Shown: positions 50,985 through 63,599, counted from the stretch's first letter. The stretch: 64,000 nucleotides of DNA from Cacajao melanocephalus (GCA_963573385.1 CAUYLG010061895.1:186001-250000), one strand, 5' to 3'. Program-made: numbers and translations. Notes: generated by a model not told the origin, from the letters alone.

Positions 50985-51400
50985 TCCTGTATCATCAATC
51001 TAACCAAAGACAACTGCCAAATTAATCTTCCTAAAACAATTTTAATCATGTCACTCTCTTATGCACAACATCTGGTAGCTCCCCTTTGCCTACCAAATTA
51101 AAATCCTCACACTGGCATTCAAAGCCTTTCAGAATATGTTCCAATCAATCCTTCCTTCCTGGTACTTATTACCTGTTCCCCAGCTGAACTGCAGCCACGC
51201 GATGGTCACAACCCTCATTCTTTCCCATCTCAATGCTTCTCTTTGCCCATGCTATTCTCTCTTACTGGCATGCATTTTCTCATTCCATTGTGAGCTGTCA
51301 AAAGTCTGTATTAGTCAAGCCTATCTTGACTCCCATTATTTATTTTCTGATGGTTCGCCTTAACCTTATCCAAAACACACACACTATTAGATATTACCCC
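50985..51400 (+). repeat. L2 LINE fragment, plus strand
   Basis: CCAAATTAATCTTCCTAAAAC, TCATGTCACTCTCTTATGC, AGCTCCCCTTTGCCTACC, TGGCATTCAAAGCCTTTCAG and TTGCCCATGCTATTCTCTC follow L2 3' order. Two overlapping frames (51136-51363, 51233-51529) are inside it. Confidence 0.55.
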
Positions 51401-53039
51401 TCCTCCCTTTTAACTCTCCAAGAATCTGTTTTTTCTTTTTTCACAAAAACAATCGCACTGCCCCATTTTTACAGTACGTATGCACCTGTCCTAACTTCTT
51501 ATTCAATCAGACCGAGCTCCTTGACATAGTCAGTGGGTCCCACTGCTGCCAGCATCCAACTAGCATTGTTGACTTGCATGCCAAAGAGCTTTATAGAGAG
51601 AATACACAAGAATGACTTAACCTTCACTGAGGTTTATGTAGAGACCATGTTAGAGGCAGAATGGGGTACAAATACTATATGTTGCTGTAGAATGATTATG
51701 GGACAGAAACAGGGTGCTGGCTCTTTGTGATTTTATAGCCTACTTCTTCATTCACCTGAAGTTCCCTGGGACTCAGCACTCTTTTGAGGGTACGGAATGC
51801 ATTCAGAAGCTGTTAACTCTTTCTGAAGATGTTATTTGTTCAATAATCTGGAAGGCCATGTGCAGCTTCACCAAGGCCTACATTTGTTATTGAGTAGGAA
51901 GTATGGCAACTTGCTGTGTTTACTAATTGGGTCAGTTAGTAATTTTGTTCTTTCGTTTTTTGGAAATGCCAAACAATAAATAATTATCCTATTGGAATCA
52001 TATTGTGGAAACTGTTGATTTACTTTCATAATTTTTGCAACAAAAATAGTTCTCAGCGATGCTAAATGCCATGGGTGTGATACCTGCCCTTTAAACTACA
52101 TAAGGTGAAATAAAACCACTTCTCCAGGCAGTCCTGGCACCAGCATAACCACCTGACAGATAAAAACTTCTATTCATTTTTTCTAGAATCTTAAAATAAG
52201 TTTTATTTTTTTTCTTCTCTTTTTACTGGTACTATTTTTCTTCTTCTTCTAGCAGGTCAGCATCAGAAAGCAATTTGGGCCATTCTATCATGCTCTGATC
52301 TTTCCAGACGTCCTTGCCATTGCTTTTAGATATTTTCTACTTCATGTCCCACATTCTGTATTCTTAGTCTTTCTCTGAGGTTTATGTGGTTTTAATGATC
52401 TAGGTGTATGAGTCTCAGGAAAGAGCCTAACCAGTCCCATCTGTACTCCTCACAGCAAGACATGCAGCTTTCACAGCTTTCAAATTCTTTGGGTCCGTTT
52501 CACTTCCATGCAAATAAACACAGTGCTTGATGGGAACAGTTAAATGCTGGAAAAACAAGCTGAGTCTGTAATTGGCCTTGTATACATTCCTCAATCTTGG
52601 CTTGTCATTGAAAATTATACTCAGACAGCCTATGGCAGTGGGTAGCCTTAAAAAAAAAAGGATTATGTACCCTATTCATTTCTCTTTTGGAAATCTAGAG
52701 CTATACACAGCCCAGAAATGACAGTAATAGAGAAATTTTAGTGTGGAAGATGTATCATCTTTTCTCCCTGCTTTGGCAAAAAAATGAAAGGCGGATTTTT
52801 CAGTGAATTTCTTTGAATCGATGAGGTTAATATTTTATTTGAACACACTACAAAGGCATAAATAGCTTTTTTATGCCTTCCTATTGATAAGAATAAAGAA
52901 AAGAATGGTAAATTCATTCCCATGATCAATTTTGCTGAAAATTTCACAAGCTCACCTATCCTCAGAGTAGACTTGGAAATAGGATTTATTAACAGCATCA
53001 TCTTCCTCCCAGCCGTTTCATCTCCAATCTGTTGTCAAC
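51401..53039. other. Unassigned sequence
   Basis: No gene or repeat recognised. A T/C-rich patch lies near 52200-52250. Confidence 0.4.
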
Positions 53040-53800
53040 CTTGCCATGGCCTCCTTGCTCACTGTCCACCCACATATGCAGTCACTTTCCCGTTCTACTC
53101 ATTTCTGCTTTGAAATGTCTCTCAAATTTGTTATCTTTTCATGTCCACTGCCAGTCACTTTTCATATAAACTACAGTCTCATTACCCCATATCTACTCTC
53201 CTTTCCTGCAGTTAATTCTCTGCCCTTCCCATTCCCTGCTCATCCTTCACTGAAAGCACTCTTGTTATCACAGCTCCTTGCCCAAGAGCCATCAGTGCAT
53301 ACTTGTTGATAGTAAAATGCCTCATCTTGACCTTCGAGGGTTTTGATATTTTACCACAACCAATATTTCATCACAATTCAATATCTTTTACGATCTAATC
53401 AGCTCCACACTTACTGTCCCCAGACTTTACCAACTGCAATGCATTTCCCTTTACCAGACAAAAGCCCTGCATCTCTGCCTGTTGAAAGTCTATCCATCAC
53501 TCAAGGTTGATTCCAAATATCATTCTTTTAAGATACCTTTCTGATTGAACCTAAACTTCATGAGTTCTTACATGCAAAATAAATAAATAAATAACATTCT
53601 TTCCTCCTTAATGACCTCTCTAGTCTTGTAGTGTACATATTTGATAATTTGTAATCTGCCTTCATATTAGATTTTAAGTACCCAAGTATAGTACTTGTAC
53701 GCTTGTGTGTGTCACTGATTTGTACAGACTCAATCTGTAATTCAATACCTAGCACGAGGCGTGCCACACAGTAAATACTCAGGAATACACGATGAATTCA
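53040..53800 (+). repeat. L2 LINE fragment, plus strand
   Basis: The last 350 bp carry the L2 3' end: TCTATCCATCACTCAAGG, AAATATCATTCTTTTAAGATACC, TAGATTTTAAGTACCC, AATACCTAGCACGAGGCG and CACAGTAAATACTCAGGAATAC. The upstream 400 bp (GCCTCCTTGCTCACTGTCC onward) is consistent with more of L2. Three short AAAT units occur at 53578-53592. Frames at 52922-53113 and 53046-53309 are chance. Confidence 0.55.
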
Positions 53801-54619
53801 ATCAATATGTGTTTTCTGACTTACCAGTGTTCTGAAAAATTATGTTCATTTGTCTAGCCATTAATACAAATCTACATAGATTATGCACCTGCCTGTTCTT
53901 TTTAGCAATTTACACTTCAACTAAATGATTTTGCCTTCTTTCCAGTTGACAGTTTGTGATTTCCTGTCTCTACATGTTTTTCTTCTCATTTTCGAGCTTA
54001 CCCCAACCATGGGTAAGCTGCAGACTTTCCTAGCCCCACTTCTGTGTTATCTATCTCTGCCTCCTTCTGACATACTTATCTCTCTCCCAAGTTCTATTTT
54101 TAAAGGATGACTCAGTAAAATAAATCCACATAGGTGGCATTATTTTTAAGAACTTACCTTTTATCTGGTATATGAGAGATTAAAAATTTGTTCAGTATTC
54201 CTCCAGTTTATTTCCTGGAGGCTTTTCTCCTTTTTCTCCTCTACCTTTGACACTTTCCCTTTTCCCCAACTTACTTTTTATTATTCTAACTCATTGTCTG
54301 CCCCATCCTGCCTTCGTGAGTTCCGGTGAAGAAGCCACGTTAGACAAGGCTGGTTAGGGGAAGTGAGGACAGCAGGTCAAGGAGGAAGGTACTGGACCGT
54401 GAGACATCTTAGAGTCATCCTTGTTTCCATTATTTCCCCAGTCTTGCCACTCGGCAGCAACCAACTACGCCACAAACCCTATGAAGCTACCAAATAGACA
54501 CCTCTTACCCTTCATTTCTTTCTTTCTACCCCACAGCTATCACCCTGAGTAAGGCCTTCATTGTCACTGACACACTAAGTTGTCCTGAACTTCTCGTTAT
54601 TCCCTTTCATGGTTTATCA
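53801..54619. other. Unassigned sequence
   Basis: No gene or repeat recognised; the right part may be further L2. Confidence 0.35.
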
Positions 54620-55034
54620 TCGTTGGATTGTATCATTTATACTGTTGTCAGAAAGAACATTATGCAGTGCTCATCTGATTATGTCAAGCCTTTACTGAAA
54701 TCCCTCAATGACGTCCTATCACCTAGAGAAAAACTCGAAGCTCCTGAGACGTCTTAATCCTGCCTAGAGCTCCAGGCTCACCTCTCACTCTACTCTCTGA
54801 TCACAAGCTGTCCTCGACCTAAGCAAGCCCTGTCCCACTCATCTCCACACATCCCTTGCTCAGTGGATGGACCACTTCCTCTTGTTCTGCAGCTATTTCA
54901 AGTATCATTACCATAACAAAGTGTTTTCTTTCCAGCTCCCATCCAAGATAGAGATGTCCATTTACTGCCTTGGGAAGCATCCTATCATATGTAAATTTTA
55001 CTTATTTCCTATAGTGTCTCTAATGTTTGTTATA
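54620..55034 (+). repeat. L2 LINE, left part, split by a MIR
   Basis: TCATCTGATTATGTCAAGCC, CTGAAATCCCTCAATGACGTCC, CTCACCTCTCACTCTACTC, TTCCTCTTGTTCTGCAGC follow L2 order. The L2 reading resumes after the MIR at 55291. Confidence 0.55.
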
Positions 55035-55290
55035 GTTAGTGGCTAAGGGCACAGTCAGTGGAGCTAGACTGTCTGGCATTGAATCTTGGTTCTGCCACTT
55101 TTCTGGCCGTGGAAACTTGCACAGTAACCTATCTATGCCTCATATTTCTCCTTAGTAAAGTGGAAATACTAATAGCAACTTTTTCATAGGTTTACTGTGA
55201 ATATTAAGTAAGTTAATATATAAAACCATTAAAACAATGCCTGGCCTGTGGTAGGCACTGTACAAATGGTAGCTATTATAATAATGATTT
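55035..55290 (+). repeat. Full-length MIR SINE nested in L2
   Basis: One of the best MIR copies here, about 255 bp: GTGGCTAAGGGCACAGTCAG, GGCATTGAATCTTGGTTCTGCC, ATGCCTCATATTTCTCC, AAGTGGAAATACTAATAGC, GTTTACTGTGAATATTAAG and ACAATGCCTGGCCTGTGGTAGG. Confidence 0.75.
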
Positions 55291-55420
55291 TTGTTAGTCC
55301 TTACTTGATTGTCCCCTATGACAAGTACCAAGTCTTCCTGTTTTTATCTTTGGAGTCTAGCATAGCCCCAAGACTCATTAAACACTCAATAACTGATCAG
55401 AGAATGAACAAGGGCATTAA
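55291..55420 (+). repeat. L2 LINE, 3' end, right part of the split copy
   Basis: GATTGTCCCCTATGACAAG, CTTTGGAGTCTAGCATAGCC and TTAAACACTCAATAACTG followed by GAATGAA match the L2 3' end. Confidence 0.5.
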
Positions 55421-55431
55421 AACAAGAATAA

Positions 55432-55717
<286 letters not shown>

Positions 55718-55924
55718 TTACAACATGTCTTTTTTTCATTGCTCCCCATAGATCTGAAGGGAACTGTAAGGGTAAAAATACAAGTAGTCATAGTATTTTA
55801 GTTGAGAGTTTTAATCTAATTATTCAGTGTGCACGAGGGTTTCTATTCTACTATCTCTCATAATTACATGAACATTTACTGATATGCAGCATGGGGAAAA
55901 TGCCAGCAAAACCAAGAACATGAT

Positions 55925-56095
55925 TGGCTAAATAATTTGTAGGATCCAGTGCAAAATGAAAATGCAGGATCCCTTCTTCAAAACGTATTATCAATTTCAA
56001 GATGATGAAAACAAGATTGTTTAACCAACTGTGTGGGGCCATTCTGAGCTCAGGGGTCAGTCAGACTGCACAGACCACCAGCCCATGAAGCCAGC
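55925..56095. repeat. MER-type repeat, family not assigned (tentative)
   Basis: AATTTGTAGGATCCAGTGCAAAATG, then AATGCAGGATCCCTTCTTCAAAA and TGGGGCCATTCTGAGCTC and GCCCATGAAGCCAGCCCC follow a mammalian repeat text I have seen ('gtagggcccagtgcaaaatgaaaatgtggggcccc'). Confidence 0.4.
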
Positions 56096-56349
56096 CCCAC
56101 CAGAAATCCAACACCCTATTCTCTATCACTCTGCAATGTGTTCTGAGGCATAGATCTAGTTTATCTCATTGCCAGCATTATCTCTCACTCCTAGATTGAG
56201 ATGTTACAGGTCAGTAACATTCTTAGTATGCCTCTCTACCACCAACTTCCCAGGATTCAGCCGCCACCATCCACTAGAAAAGCCAATGGCCACTCTATTT
56301 ATCTCAATGATCTAAGCGGCCCATTATCTGCCAGACTCAAAATGCTCCT

Positions 56350-56440
56350 TCATTTATCAAATGTTTTAGGTGCACTAACCATGTTCCAAACACTCTGCAT
56401 ATGGTGATAAAAATATAGTACAGTCTCACTTTCTGGTTTG
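56350..56440 (-). repeat. Faint L2 3'-end fragment
   Basis: TCATTTATCAAATGTTTTAGGTGC, then CCATGTTCCAAACACTCTGC and GGTGATAAAAATATAGTAC resembles antisense L2 ('tattgagcacctactatgtgccaggcactg'). Weak. Confidence 0.35.
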
Positions 56441-56511
56441 CTTCATTTTATATAGTGATTTCTGACTTGCCCTGGGAAACCTGTGGTTGCTAATACCTAA
56501 TAAAAGAAGAG

Positions 56512-56814
56512 AAGACGTAGTGGGTCATGCCTGTAATCCCAGCACTTCGCAAGTCCGAGGAAGGAGGATTGCTTGCCGTCTGAAGTTAGAGATTAGCTTG
56601 GCCAATTTATGGAGATCGCATCTCTACAAAAACATCAAAAATAGCCAGGTGTGGTGGTGTGTGCCTCTAGTCCCAGCTACCCAAGTGGCTGAGGCAGGAA
56701 AGTCACTTGAGCCCTATGGGCTCAAGGATTACAGCGAGCTACCATCTTGCCTCTGCACTCCAGCCTGGATGATAGAGTGAGACGCTGTATCTAAAAAAAA
56801 AGAAGAAAAAAAAA
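56512..56814 (+). repeat. AluJ-like SINE, plus strand, diverged
   Basis: GTGGGTCATGCCTGTAATCCC, CATCTCTACAAAAACATC, TGGTGGTGTGTGCCTCTAGTCCC and CTCTGCACTCCAGCCTGG with A-rich tail. J-type text and high divergence mark an old copy. A 97-codon frame (56487-56780) is Alu. Confidence 0.88.
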
Positions 56815-57584
56815 CAATAACAACAAAAATGCAATCAAAAAAAATCATAAGAAATGAGATTCCCACACAGGCCATTGGAGAAGCTATTTAATGCTATGTA
56901 ACTCCTTAAACAAATACGATTAGACCTCTTCTTAGATTATCTGGTATTCAAACTTTTTGCCTCTTCCATAATCTCAAGTTAAATGCCTTAGAGAAAATGT
57001 TAGCAAGAAGTCTTATTTACAGAGATAGATGGTAAAACAAGGAAAAAAGAAAATAATGAGAAGATATATTTGTCAGGGGAGGGAAATTGGGGTTGAATAA
57101 GAAGAAAAAGATTAAAATAGAAGGTAGGAAAGGAAAAATGAAGCTTCTGGCTGGAAAAGAAAAATCATTCTCAGTACTCCTATTACACAAATGCATTGTT
57201 GGCGTCCTGTATTAAAATATAAATTCAGTGCAGAGGCCATAAGGCTGGCAGTAACGTGCACGGGCAGAAAGCCAAGAGCCTCGGCTGTTGGCAGCCACTT
57301 GGCCTCGAGGGCCCCTGTGACAGAGTCCAGGTTATATCTGTCAGACTCTGAACCACTGAACAATGTTACTTCTTAGTTAAAGACTCTGATGTTGGCTTTG
57401 AAATTTACTTTATTTGGGGAGCAGTGTGCCATAAACAAATAGTGACTGCATAGCAGAAAGGAACAGAATTTACTATGTCTGGTGAAGAATGATAGCAGGT
57501 GTAGTATTACTTAAATAAATGCAGATGGTGGGAGATGAAGGCTCTCTCCAACAAATTGCATTGTTTCTTAAGGCTGTTTATGTT
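56815..57584. other. Unassigned sequence
   Basis: No repeat recognised. 57240-57360 is GC-richer, and frames of 83 and 61 codons on opposite strands overlap there (57112-57363, 57191-57376) without motifs. Confidence 0.4.
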
Positions 57585-58270
57585 TTCAATGAATATTTAT
57601 TGAATCCTTTGTGAGTGCTGTAGATGTAGCAGTGAGCAAGAAAAATGTTTTTCTGGGGCAGTCAGAGAGTAAAGCACATAAATGAACAAAGTAATTTAAT
57701 ACAAAGATAAAAATGTAATGAAGAAAATAACTATGAAGATATTAAAGACTAACTGGAGTAAAAGGGTAGGGTTACCTTGATAGGTTGATCAGCAAAGGCT
57801 GTTTTGACAAAGTGGCACTTTTCCAAAACTTGAATTCTAAAACTTAGTCAGACATGAAAAGATGTAGAGGTTCATTAAAAGTATAAGGATCAGCATGTGC
57901 AAAGGTCCTGAGGTAGGATGGAGGTTGACTATTCCAGTAACCAAAAGACTATCAATAAAGCTACAAATTAGAGAGAAGGGAGAAATATAGAGAAGGAAAC
58001 TGAAACAGTAGACAAGAGTTACTATGTAGAGTCTGGTAGGTGATAGTAAGGAGTTCTACATTTACTTTAAAAGCAATAGGGAATCCTTGAGGGCAATTAA
58101 GAAAAAGGTGATATAATCTGATTTCAGACTTTAAAGCAAAGATCATACTCGCTGCTACGTGTAGAATAGATTTCAGAAGCAGGAATGGGAATAGGAAGAA
58201 TTGTTATGAGGTTATTACAGTGGTTGGGGCAAGAAATGATGGAGGCTCTAGATTAGGGTGAGAGAAATGG
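57585..58270 (-). repeat. L2 LINE, minus strand, about 690 bp
   Basis: Antisense L2 in order over a long stretch: AATGAATATTTATTGAATCC, GATGTAGCAGTGAGCAAG, TTTTGACAAAGTGGCAC, CATGTGCAAAGGTCCTGAGG, GAATCCTTGAGGGCAATT, AAAAAGGTGATATAATCTG, CGCTGCTACGTGTAGAATAG and TTACAGTGGTTGGGGCAAG. It is the longest L2 in the window. Confidence 0.65.
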
Positions 58271-58934
58271 AGAAGGAGGGACAGTGTGCATCAGGGAAGA
58301 AGGATAGGGTCTGCAGGTGTCCTGAGTGTCAGGAGTAAGCAGTGCCTGTGCACACCCTGAAAAGTCTCCTCATAGGGGAGGGTTGGCTTCTGTAGATTTA
58401 GTAAATACATCACTTATTCGAAGCCTACATCTTTAGTGTCCTGTTACTAAGAACATAAAACTGAAAAAAACTACTGTCACACAAAGTCTATATACATAAG
58501 TTCCCATGGGTTGCACATGGTGAAGACTCTCATTTTGACTCCATTTTTTTCACAAACAAGTTTTTCTGTTTGTTTGCATGTTTTAAGTGTGGGTGCTCTG
58601 TTCTCCAAACCGTAACAGATCAGATTCAGGACTACAGAGGTGAGCATGTAGTGTTTCTAAAATCCTGGCAAAGTGCGATTAGAAAGAAGAGACAACTGAT
58701 ATCCATACAAAAAAAAAAAAAAAGATACACACACACACACACACACACACACAAATATTTTAAATAAGCACTCAAAAATATTTTAATCTCTGAAATATAG
58801 TCGCATAGACTACACTAGCCTTTGAAGGTATGGAGAGACTACAGTATTTATCCATGAGTGCTCATGTGCTCATGTAAGGGGTAACTTTCTATCTCAAAAT
58901 ATCTGGAACTACAGATACCTCTCCCGTGTGTTCC
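58271..58934. other. Unassigned sequence with a microsatellite
   Basis: No gene or dated repeat. The A-run plus CA microsatellite is listed separately. Confidence 0.4.
58708..58753. repeat. A-run followed by (AC)n microsatellite
   Basis: About 15 A, then GAT and about 14 AC units. Confidence 0.93.
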
Positions 58935-59090
58935 CTCAATGCCCCTTGCTTCCTTTCCTCAGGGCGCCTACTATATTGTTATTTTCTCTTTCTGTACCTG
59001 CCTCCCCCACAAGATAGCGAACTCTTTCGAGGGCAGCTCTTTAATGTCTTTTTTATCTCAGTATCTCCAGGACCTACCCCAGGGCTCTGC
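58935..59090 (+). repeat. L2 LINE 3'-end fragment
   Basis: CCTGCCTCCCCCACAAGATAGC, AACTCTTTCGAGGGCAGC and ATCTCAGTATCTCCAGGACC match the L2 3' UTR. Overlapping frames 58926-59219 and 58939-59130 are chance. Confidence 0.5.
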
Positions 59091-61639
59091 ACTGAGAAGA
59101 CTTCCAACAAAAATGAGAAAAGAGCCCTAGAGTGTCAGCTGTACATTTTTACTTTTGGAAGCAACAGCCTGGATTCCAGCAGCTGTTGTATCAGTAGCCA
59201 AAGCATTCCCCAGCTTTAAAGAGATTTGTATAGGTACACTTTAGGCTTTAAAAAAAAACAGATGGATGAAAAGTTTTAAACCATTGCTTCTTGGCAGAGC
59301 AACTAAGGTGGACTCAGGCAACAGGGCTGATTTAATTATAGTTTTGGTTATGCCTGATGTGTTTTATTCTAATGTGCAGATTTTGTACTCTGTATACATT
59401 TAGAGATTTAATTAAATGTTTTATTATGGGGAACACAGTGCCAAATATCAGCATCATTACCTTTTCCTTTCTTTTTTTTTTTTTTTTTACAGAAGCAGCT
59501 ACTTTCTCATTTTGTTTTTTGGAGATTTGAATACATATCAAACTTACATTTACTTAGTAATATTGACATGGGCATCAACAAAAAAGCCCTATTTCTTGTT
59601 ATTGAGGTTTTTGTTGCAATGTAAGCTCTCTGAAGGCAAAGAACAATTCTTTCCCAAAGTGCCAGATGGAGCGATTTGTCCAGAGTAGGCAGTGGCTGGG
59701 AAAGACAGGAAACAGCTGAACTGGGAAATCTGAGGCAGGGCCTCCAGGGCACAGAACACAGAGCTGAGCAAAGCAACAACTCCAAAAAGAATAACAATCA
59801 ATCAATCAATCAATCAATTGATAAAAGCACCACTTGCAGCAGTCAAAGTTTCCACCCAATGACAGTCTGAGGCCCCAGTAAATATTATACAAAGTTTTAT
59901 GTTTCCTTCCCCTCTCCCCCGACAAGAATACCCTTTGCTGAACTGCAGAGGTGGTCAAAGAACTTCATAAAATAAATACAGAAAAAAAAAACCAAACTCA
60001 TCTGTGGCCTTTCAGAGTCAATTGGAATACAAAATCTTTTAAGAAGTCATTTTAGAAAACATTTTCTCTTTGGAATGCAAGTTTATAACTATTTTCATTT
60101 TTATTGAAATGAAGTTATTCTCTAAATGAATGACTTCTAAACATTTTAATAAAGAAGCAGGACCCCCTTTGTTCTGGAAGAAAGGAATCAAGGAAGGAGA
60201 GAAGAAAAGTGAAGAAAAGGAAAGAAATCTTTCCATTGTAGGTGGCGTCTCCATGTGCATATGTGTGAGGGATGAGGGAGCCGTCTAGGTGGGTGTGTGT
60301 GGGAGTGTGGGTGTTTGCATTGGTGTGAAGTCGGGAAGTCGAGGATAGGTCAGAGAAGCACTGACAGGCTACTTGGCTGCCTAGCTTGGAGCAGCTCAGA
60401 TACCTCAGGATCTGCCTCCTTGTAAATTACTGTGGCAAAGCAACATATCAGTTCTTTTTAATGAAAGCTCAGAAATGCAAACTGAGGCCTGGCCTGCTCA
60501 TTGCCAGGAAAGATGGTGAGCTGAGGAAGATGATGTGTGGGAATTTAGCAGGGATAGAGAGTTAGAGGAAGTTACAGGCATTCTTCTTTTTAGAGATCCT
60601 CCACAGGACATGCCTGTTCCCAAGAGGCCTAGGAGTCCAAATTAGGAAGCACGTATATATTTTTAATAGTTTTAACCAGGGATCCCTCTTCCATTACTAG
60701 GAGTAGCTATATTTACTACTACTTGACAGGGTTATATTCCTTGTCCTAGTGTCAGCCTGTCCTTTTCTTACTTATCCTCCTGCCCCTGCTCTTCCTTCTT
60801 TCACTTTCCAGTTAGGAGAACTCAGAAAGAAGATTCTAGAAGAGGAGCCCCAGACCTTTTGGAGAAAACAAAATGTTAGCATTTTTGTAAAAGGAAAAGG
60901 TAGATGTTTTTGTATCCTTCTAATACTAGGAAATGATAACTTTTTTAATTGGAATAACTACTCCAAAGATCTGTGTCTCAAAAAAAAAAAAAAGGAAGAA
61001 AAGGAAAGTGAAGACTTCCTCCTTCACTCCTTCATTCCAGCAATGGAGACTAGAAAATTAGAACCACTATCAATTAATCAGATTTTCTACTCTTAAAAAT
61101 TATAATTATGGTTGCTATGACTCCTGATCCTTTTATTATGATTTTTTTTGTCATTGCGGAAATCTGATTATTGCAACATTTTACAGGTTTTCATGAAAAT
61201 TATGAGCTATACTTAAATTGCTTTAGTGTTATTTCATAGATACAAACTGAATTTAAAAATTATTTTAAAAATAACTTTGTTCAATTCTGTAAAATGACAA
61301 ATGAAACAGAACTGAAAAGCAATAATATTACAGCTTTAAATTGTTAGGATCCTCATTTTAACTTAAACCATGTTTGCATGTAAGCAACCATCTGGATAAA
61401 ATGTTTAAAATTCAAGAAATACATTAAAAAACTGAATCATTTTGTTGACACAAAGTCAAGCAGTTGGATATATAAAAGCATATGGATTAATGCATTGTAT
61501 CCTATCTTGATAGAAAAATAATAAAAAACAAATGAAAAGAACTTCTTAGGAGGGCAGAGAAAATTCATTATCTGTAGGAGGGGTCATTGTGGTAAAGGCA
61601 GCTATCACATAAAATTTAAGTTTTGATTTGAGCAAAAGT
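59091..61639. other. Unassigned sequence, 2.5 kb
   Basis: No gene and no dated repeat recognised. It contains a T-run (about 59470-59489), a CAAT simple repeat, a GT-rich patch near 60260-60330 and an A-run near 60979-60993. Several overlapping minus frames near 59507-59805 and a 115-codon plus frame at 60749-61096 have no motif; the last reads through the A-run as a lysine run. Confidence 0.4.
59795..59818. repeat. (CAAT)n tetranucleotide repeat
   Basis: Six tandem CAAT/AATC units. Confidence 0.93.
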
Positions 61640-61770
61640 CTCAGTGCTCCCAACAGTCATGTGACATTGGCAACATATTTAACCCCAATAAGCAATAGTT
61701 TTTCAACATTTAAAATAGACATCACGATAGAAACATTTCGAGATCATTCTGGGGATTAGTTTGGAAAAGT
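61640..61770 (+). repeat. MIR SINE fragment, degraded
   Basis: CAGTCATGTGACATTGGCAAC, TATTTAACCCCAATAAGC and TTAAAATAGACATCACGATAG follow MIR order with strong divergence. Confidence 0.42.
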
Positions 61771-61829
61771 GGCAGTGTCCTTACTGTCCCTCAAGAATGT
61801 ATGTTCAGCTGGAACCTTCAGATGTGACA

Positions 61830-62253
61830 GTTATAGGCTGAATTATGTCTCCCCAAAATTCTATATGTTAAAGTCCTAACCTGAGTACCTCAAAATGTGC
61901 CCTTATTTAGAAATGAGATCATTATAGATATAATTAGTTATGTTGAGGTCATTAGGTTGTGCCATAATCCAATACAACTTGTATCCTTCTAAAATATTGA
62001 TCATTTGAACACAGACATATACACAGGCAGAAGGCCATGTGAAGAGGCACAGGGAGAAGACCGCCAACAATATGCCACAAAAAGAGGCCAAAAATAATTC
62101 TTCCTCACAGCCCTCAGAAAGAACCAACCCTGCCTATGTGCTGATATCAGACTTGCTAGTCTCCAGAACTGCAAAACAAAACAAAACAAAATTCTGTTGT
62201 TTTAGCCACCCAGTTTGTAGAACTTTGTTACAGCAATCCAGCAAACCAATACA
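61830..62253 (+). mobile_element. MLT1-type MaLR LTR, copy A of an abutting pair
   Basis: A full MLT1 LTR: TTATAGGCTGAATTATGTC, CCTGAGTACCTCAAAATGTGC, TAATTAGTTATGTTGAGGTC, GGCCATGTGAAGAGGC, CAGCCCTCAGAAAGAACCAACC, AGTCTCCAGAACTGC, TTTGTAGAACTTTGTTACAGC and CCAATACA at the end. A CAAAA x4 run (about 62173-62191) is a local expansion. Confidence 0.82.
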
Positions 62254-62656
62254 ATGACCTTATTTGGAAATAGGTTTTTGTGAATAGAATGAAGATGAGG
62301 TCACACTGGATTAGAATGGGTCCTAAGTCTAGGGGCCAGCATGCGTTTGAGAAGACCACATGAAGACACGGGAATGTGGGGAGACATACAGGAAAGAAAG
62401 CCATGTGACAACAAAGCTGAAGATTGGAGTGATGCAACTACAAGCTGAGGAACAGCGAGGACTGTTAGCAACCTCCGGAAACTAGAAAAAAGGCAGGGAG
62501 GTGCTCCTGCAGAGCCTCCAGAAAAAGCCAATCCTTCCCACTCCTTGATTTTAAATTTCTTGACTCCAGACTTGGAGATTGGAGAGGATAAATCTCTGCT
62601 GTTTTAAACCACACAGTTTGTGGTAATTTGTTACAGCAGCCTAGGCAACTTATACA
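62254..62656 (+). mobile_element. MLT1-type MaLR LTR, copy B, 5'-truncated, abutting copy A
   Basis: It starts about 60 bp inside an MLT1 LTR (GACCTTATTTGGAAATAGG) directly after the end of copy A. It continues with GAAGATTGGAGTGATGCAAC, ACAAGCTGAGGAACAGC, CAACCTCCGGAAACTAG and ACACAGTTTGTGGTAATTTG, ending ACTTATACA. Copy B has the 'gattggagtgatgcaac' block that copy A lacks, so they are different subfamilies. Confidence 0.8.
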
Positions 62657-63599
62657 AGAAGTGTTACATAAAGTACTCTGTCCAGTTATAAAAGGCTATA
62701 TGAAGATTTATGATTAGAAATTATGCTTCCACAACTAGTCCAGAGTTTAAGGGGCTCAAATCCAGAATGATTCTGTGTAATTGTTAACTAGCAAATGTCT
62801 CTACCGGTATGACTTTTGAATTCTCCCATGTCATAAACTATGTTAGCATGTACTGCCAGGGGAGGAAGAAGAAGAGTGTTCATAGGAGAAATATTAGAGA
62901 CCAGAATGTTAGCTACAAAATGTGTAATGGTAAGTAATATAGAACTCAATTTAAAACAATTGCCTTCTAATTATTAAGCTCTTCAAATGCTATATATGTG
63001 AAAAGAATACATAAGGAAAGATATTACATATGGTAGAAGGATGGCAGTTTCTACCAAGAATTTATTTTGTAGCATAACTCTTTCTTCTGGTGATATAAAT
63101 CTTAAATGTTTTCAACTTCAACCACAGTTTCTATGAGGAAAAAAGTATTTATTCTTCAGAAAAATTGAATTGGACAACTATAATGGTCTTTTAATCATCT
63201 GCTTCAAGAGACTCTCTCTGCCTGTCAGTAAACAATGGAACAATTGATGTTGTTCTTTTAAAACTTTACAACCCTTTAGATCTACTTTATTTCAGAGTCC
63301 AACTTATACTGTTTAGCTTTTAGAAGACATAACCATAGTTATTAATTCAAATATGAAGTCAAATCTCTGTTTTAATGTAGTTTTACGTTCATCTTCAAAC
63401 TCTAAGTGAACTAAACGTTATAAACATTTCAGTGTGTGGTGATTTTTCTACTAGCAAATTGGCCACCAATTTCATCTTCTATTTGATTTTAAATCTCATA
63501 TAAACATGATACTTATTGTTGCCTTTGTGCTGTTTTGTTGTTTTGTTTAGTTCTCCCGTTCTAAAATAGACTCTTCAAAGGAAATAGTTGGCCAACAAC
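62657..63599. other. Unassigned AT-rich sequence
   Basis: No gene or repeat recognised. Confidence 0.4.

Noticed and set aside
56487..56780. 97-codon plus-strand frame
   Set aside because: It is translated AluJ sequence.
60749..61096. 115-codon plus-strand frame
   Set aside because: It reads through an A-run as a lysine stretch, has no motif, and its left part is AT/TC-rich low-information sequence.
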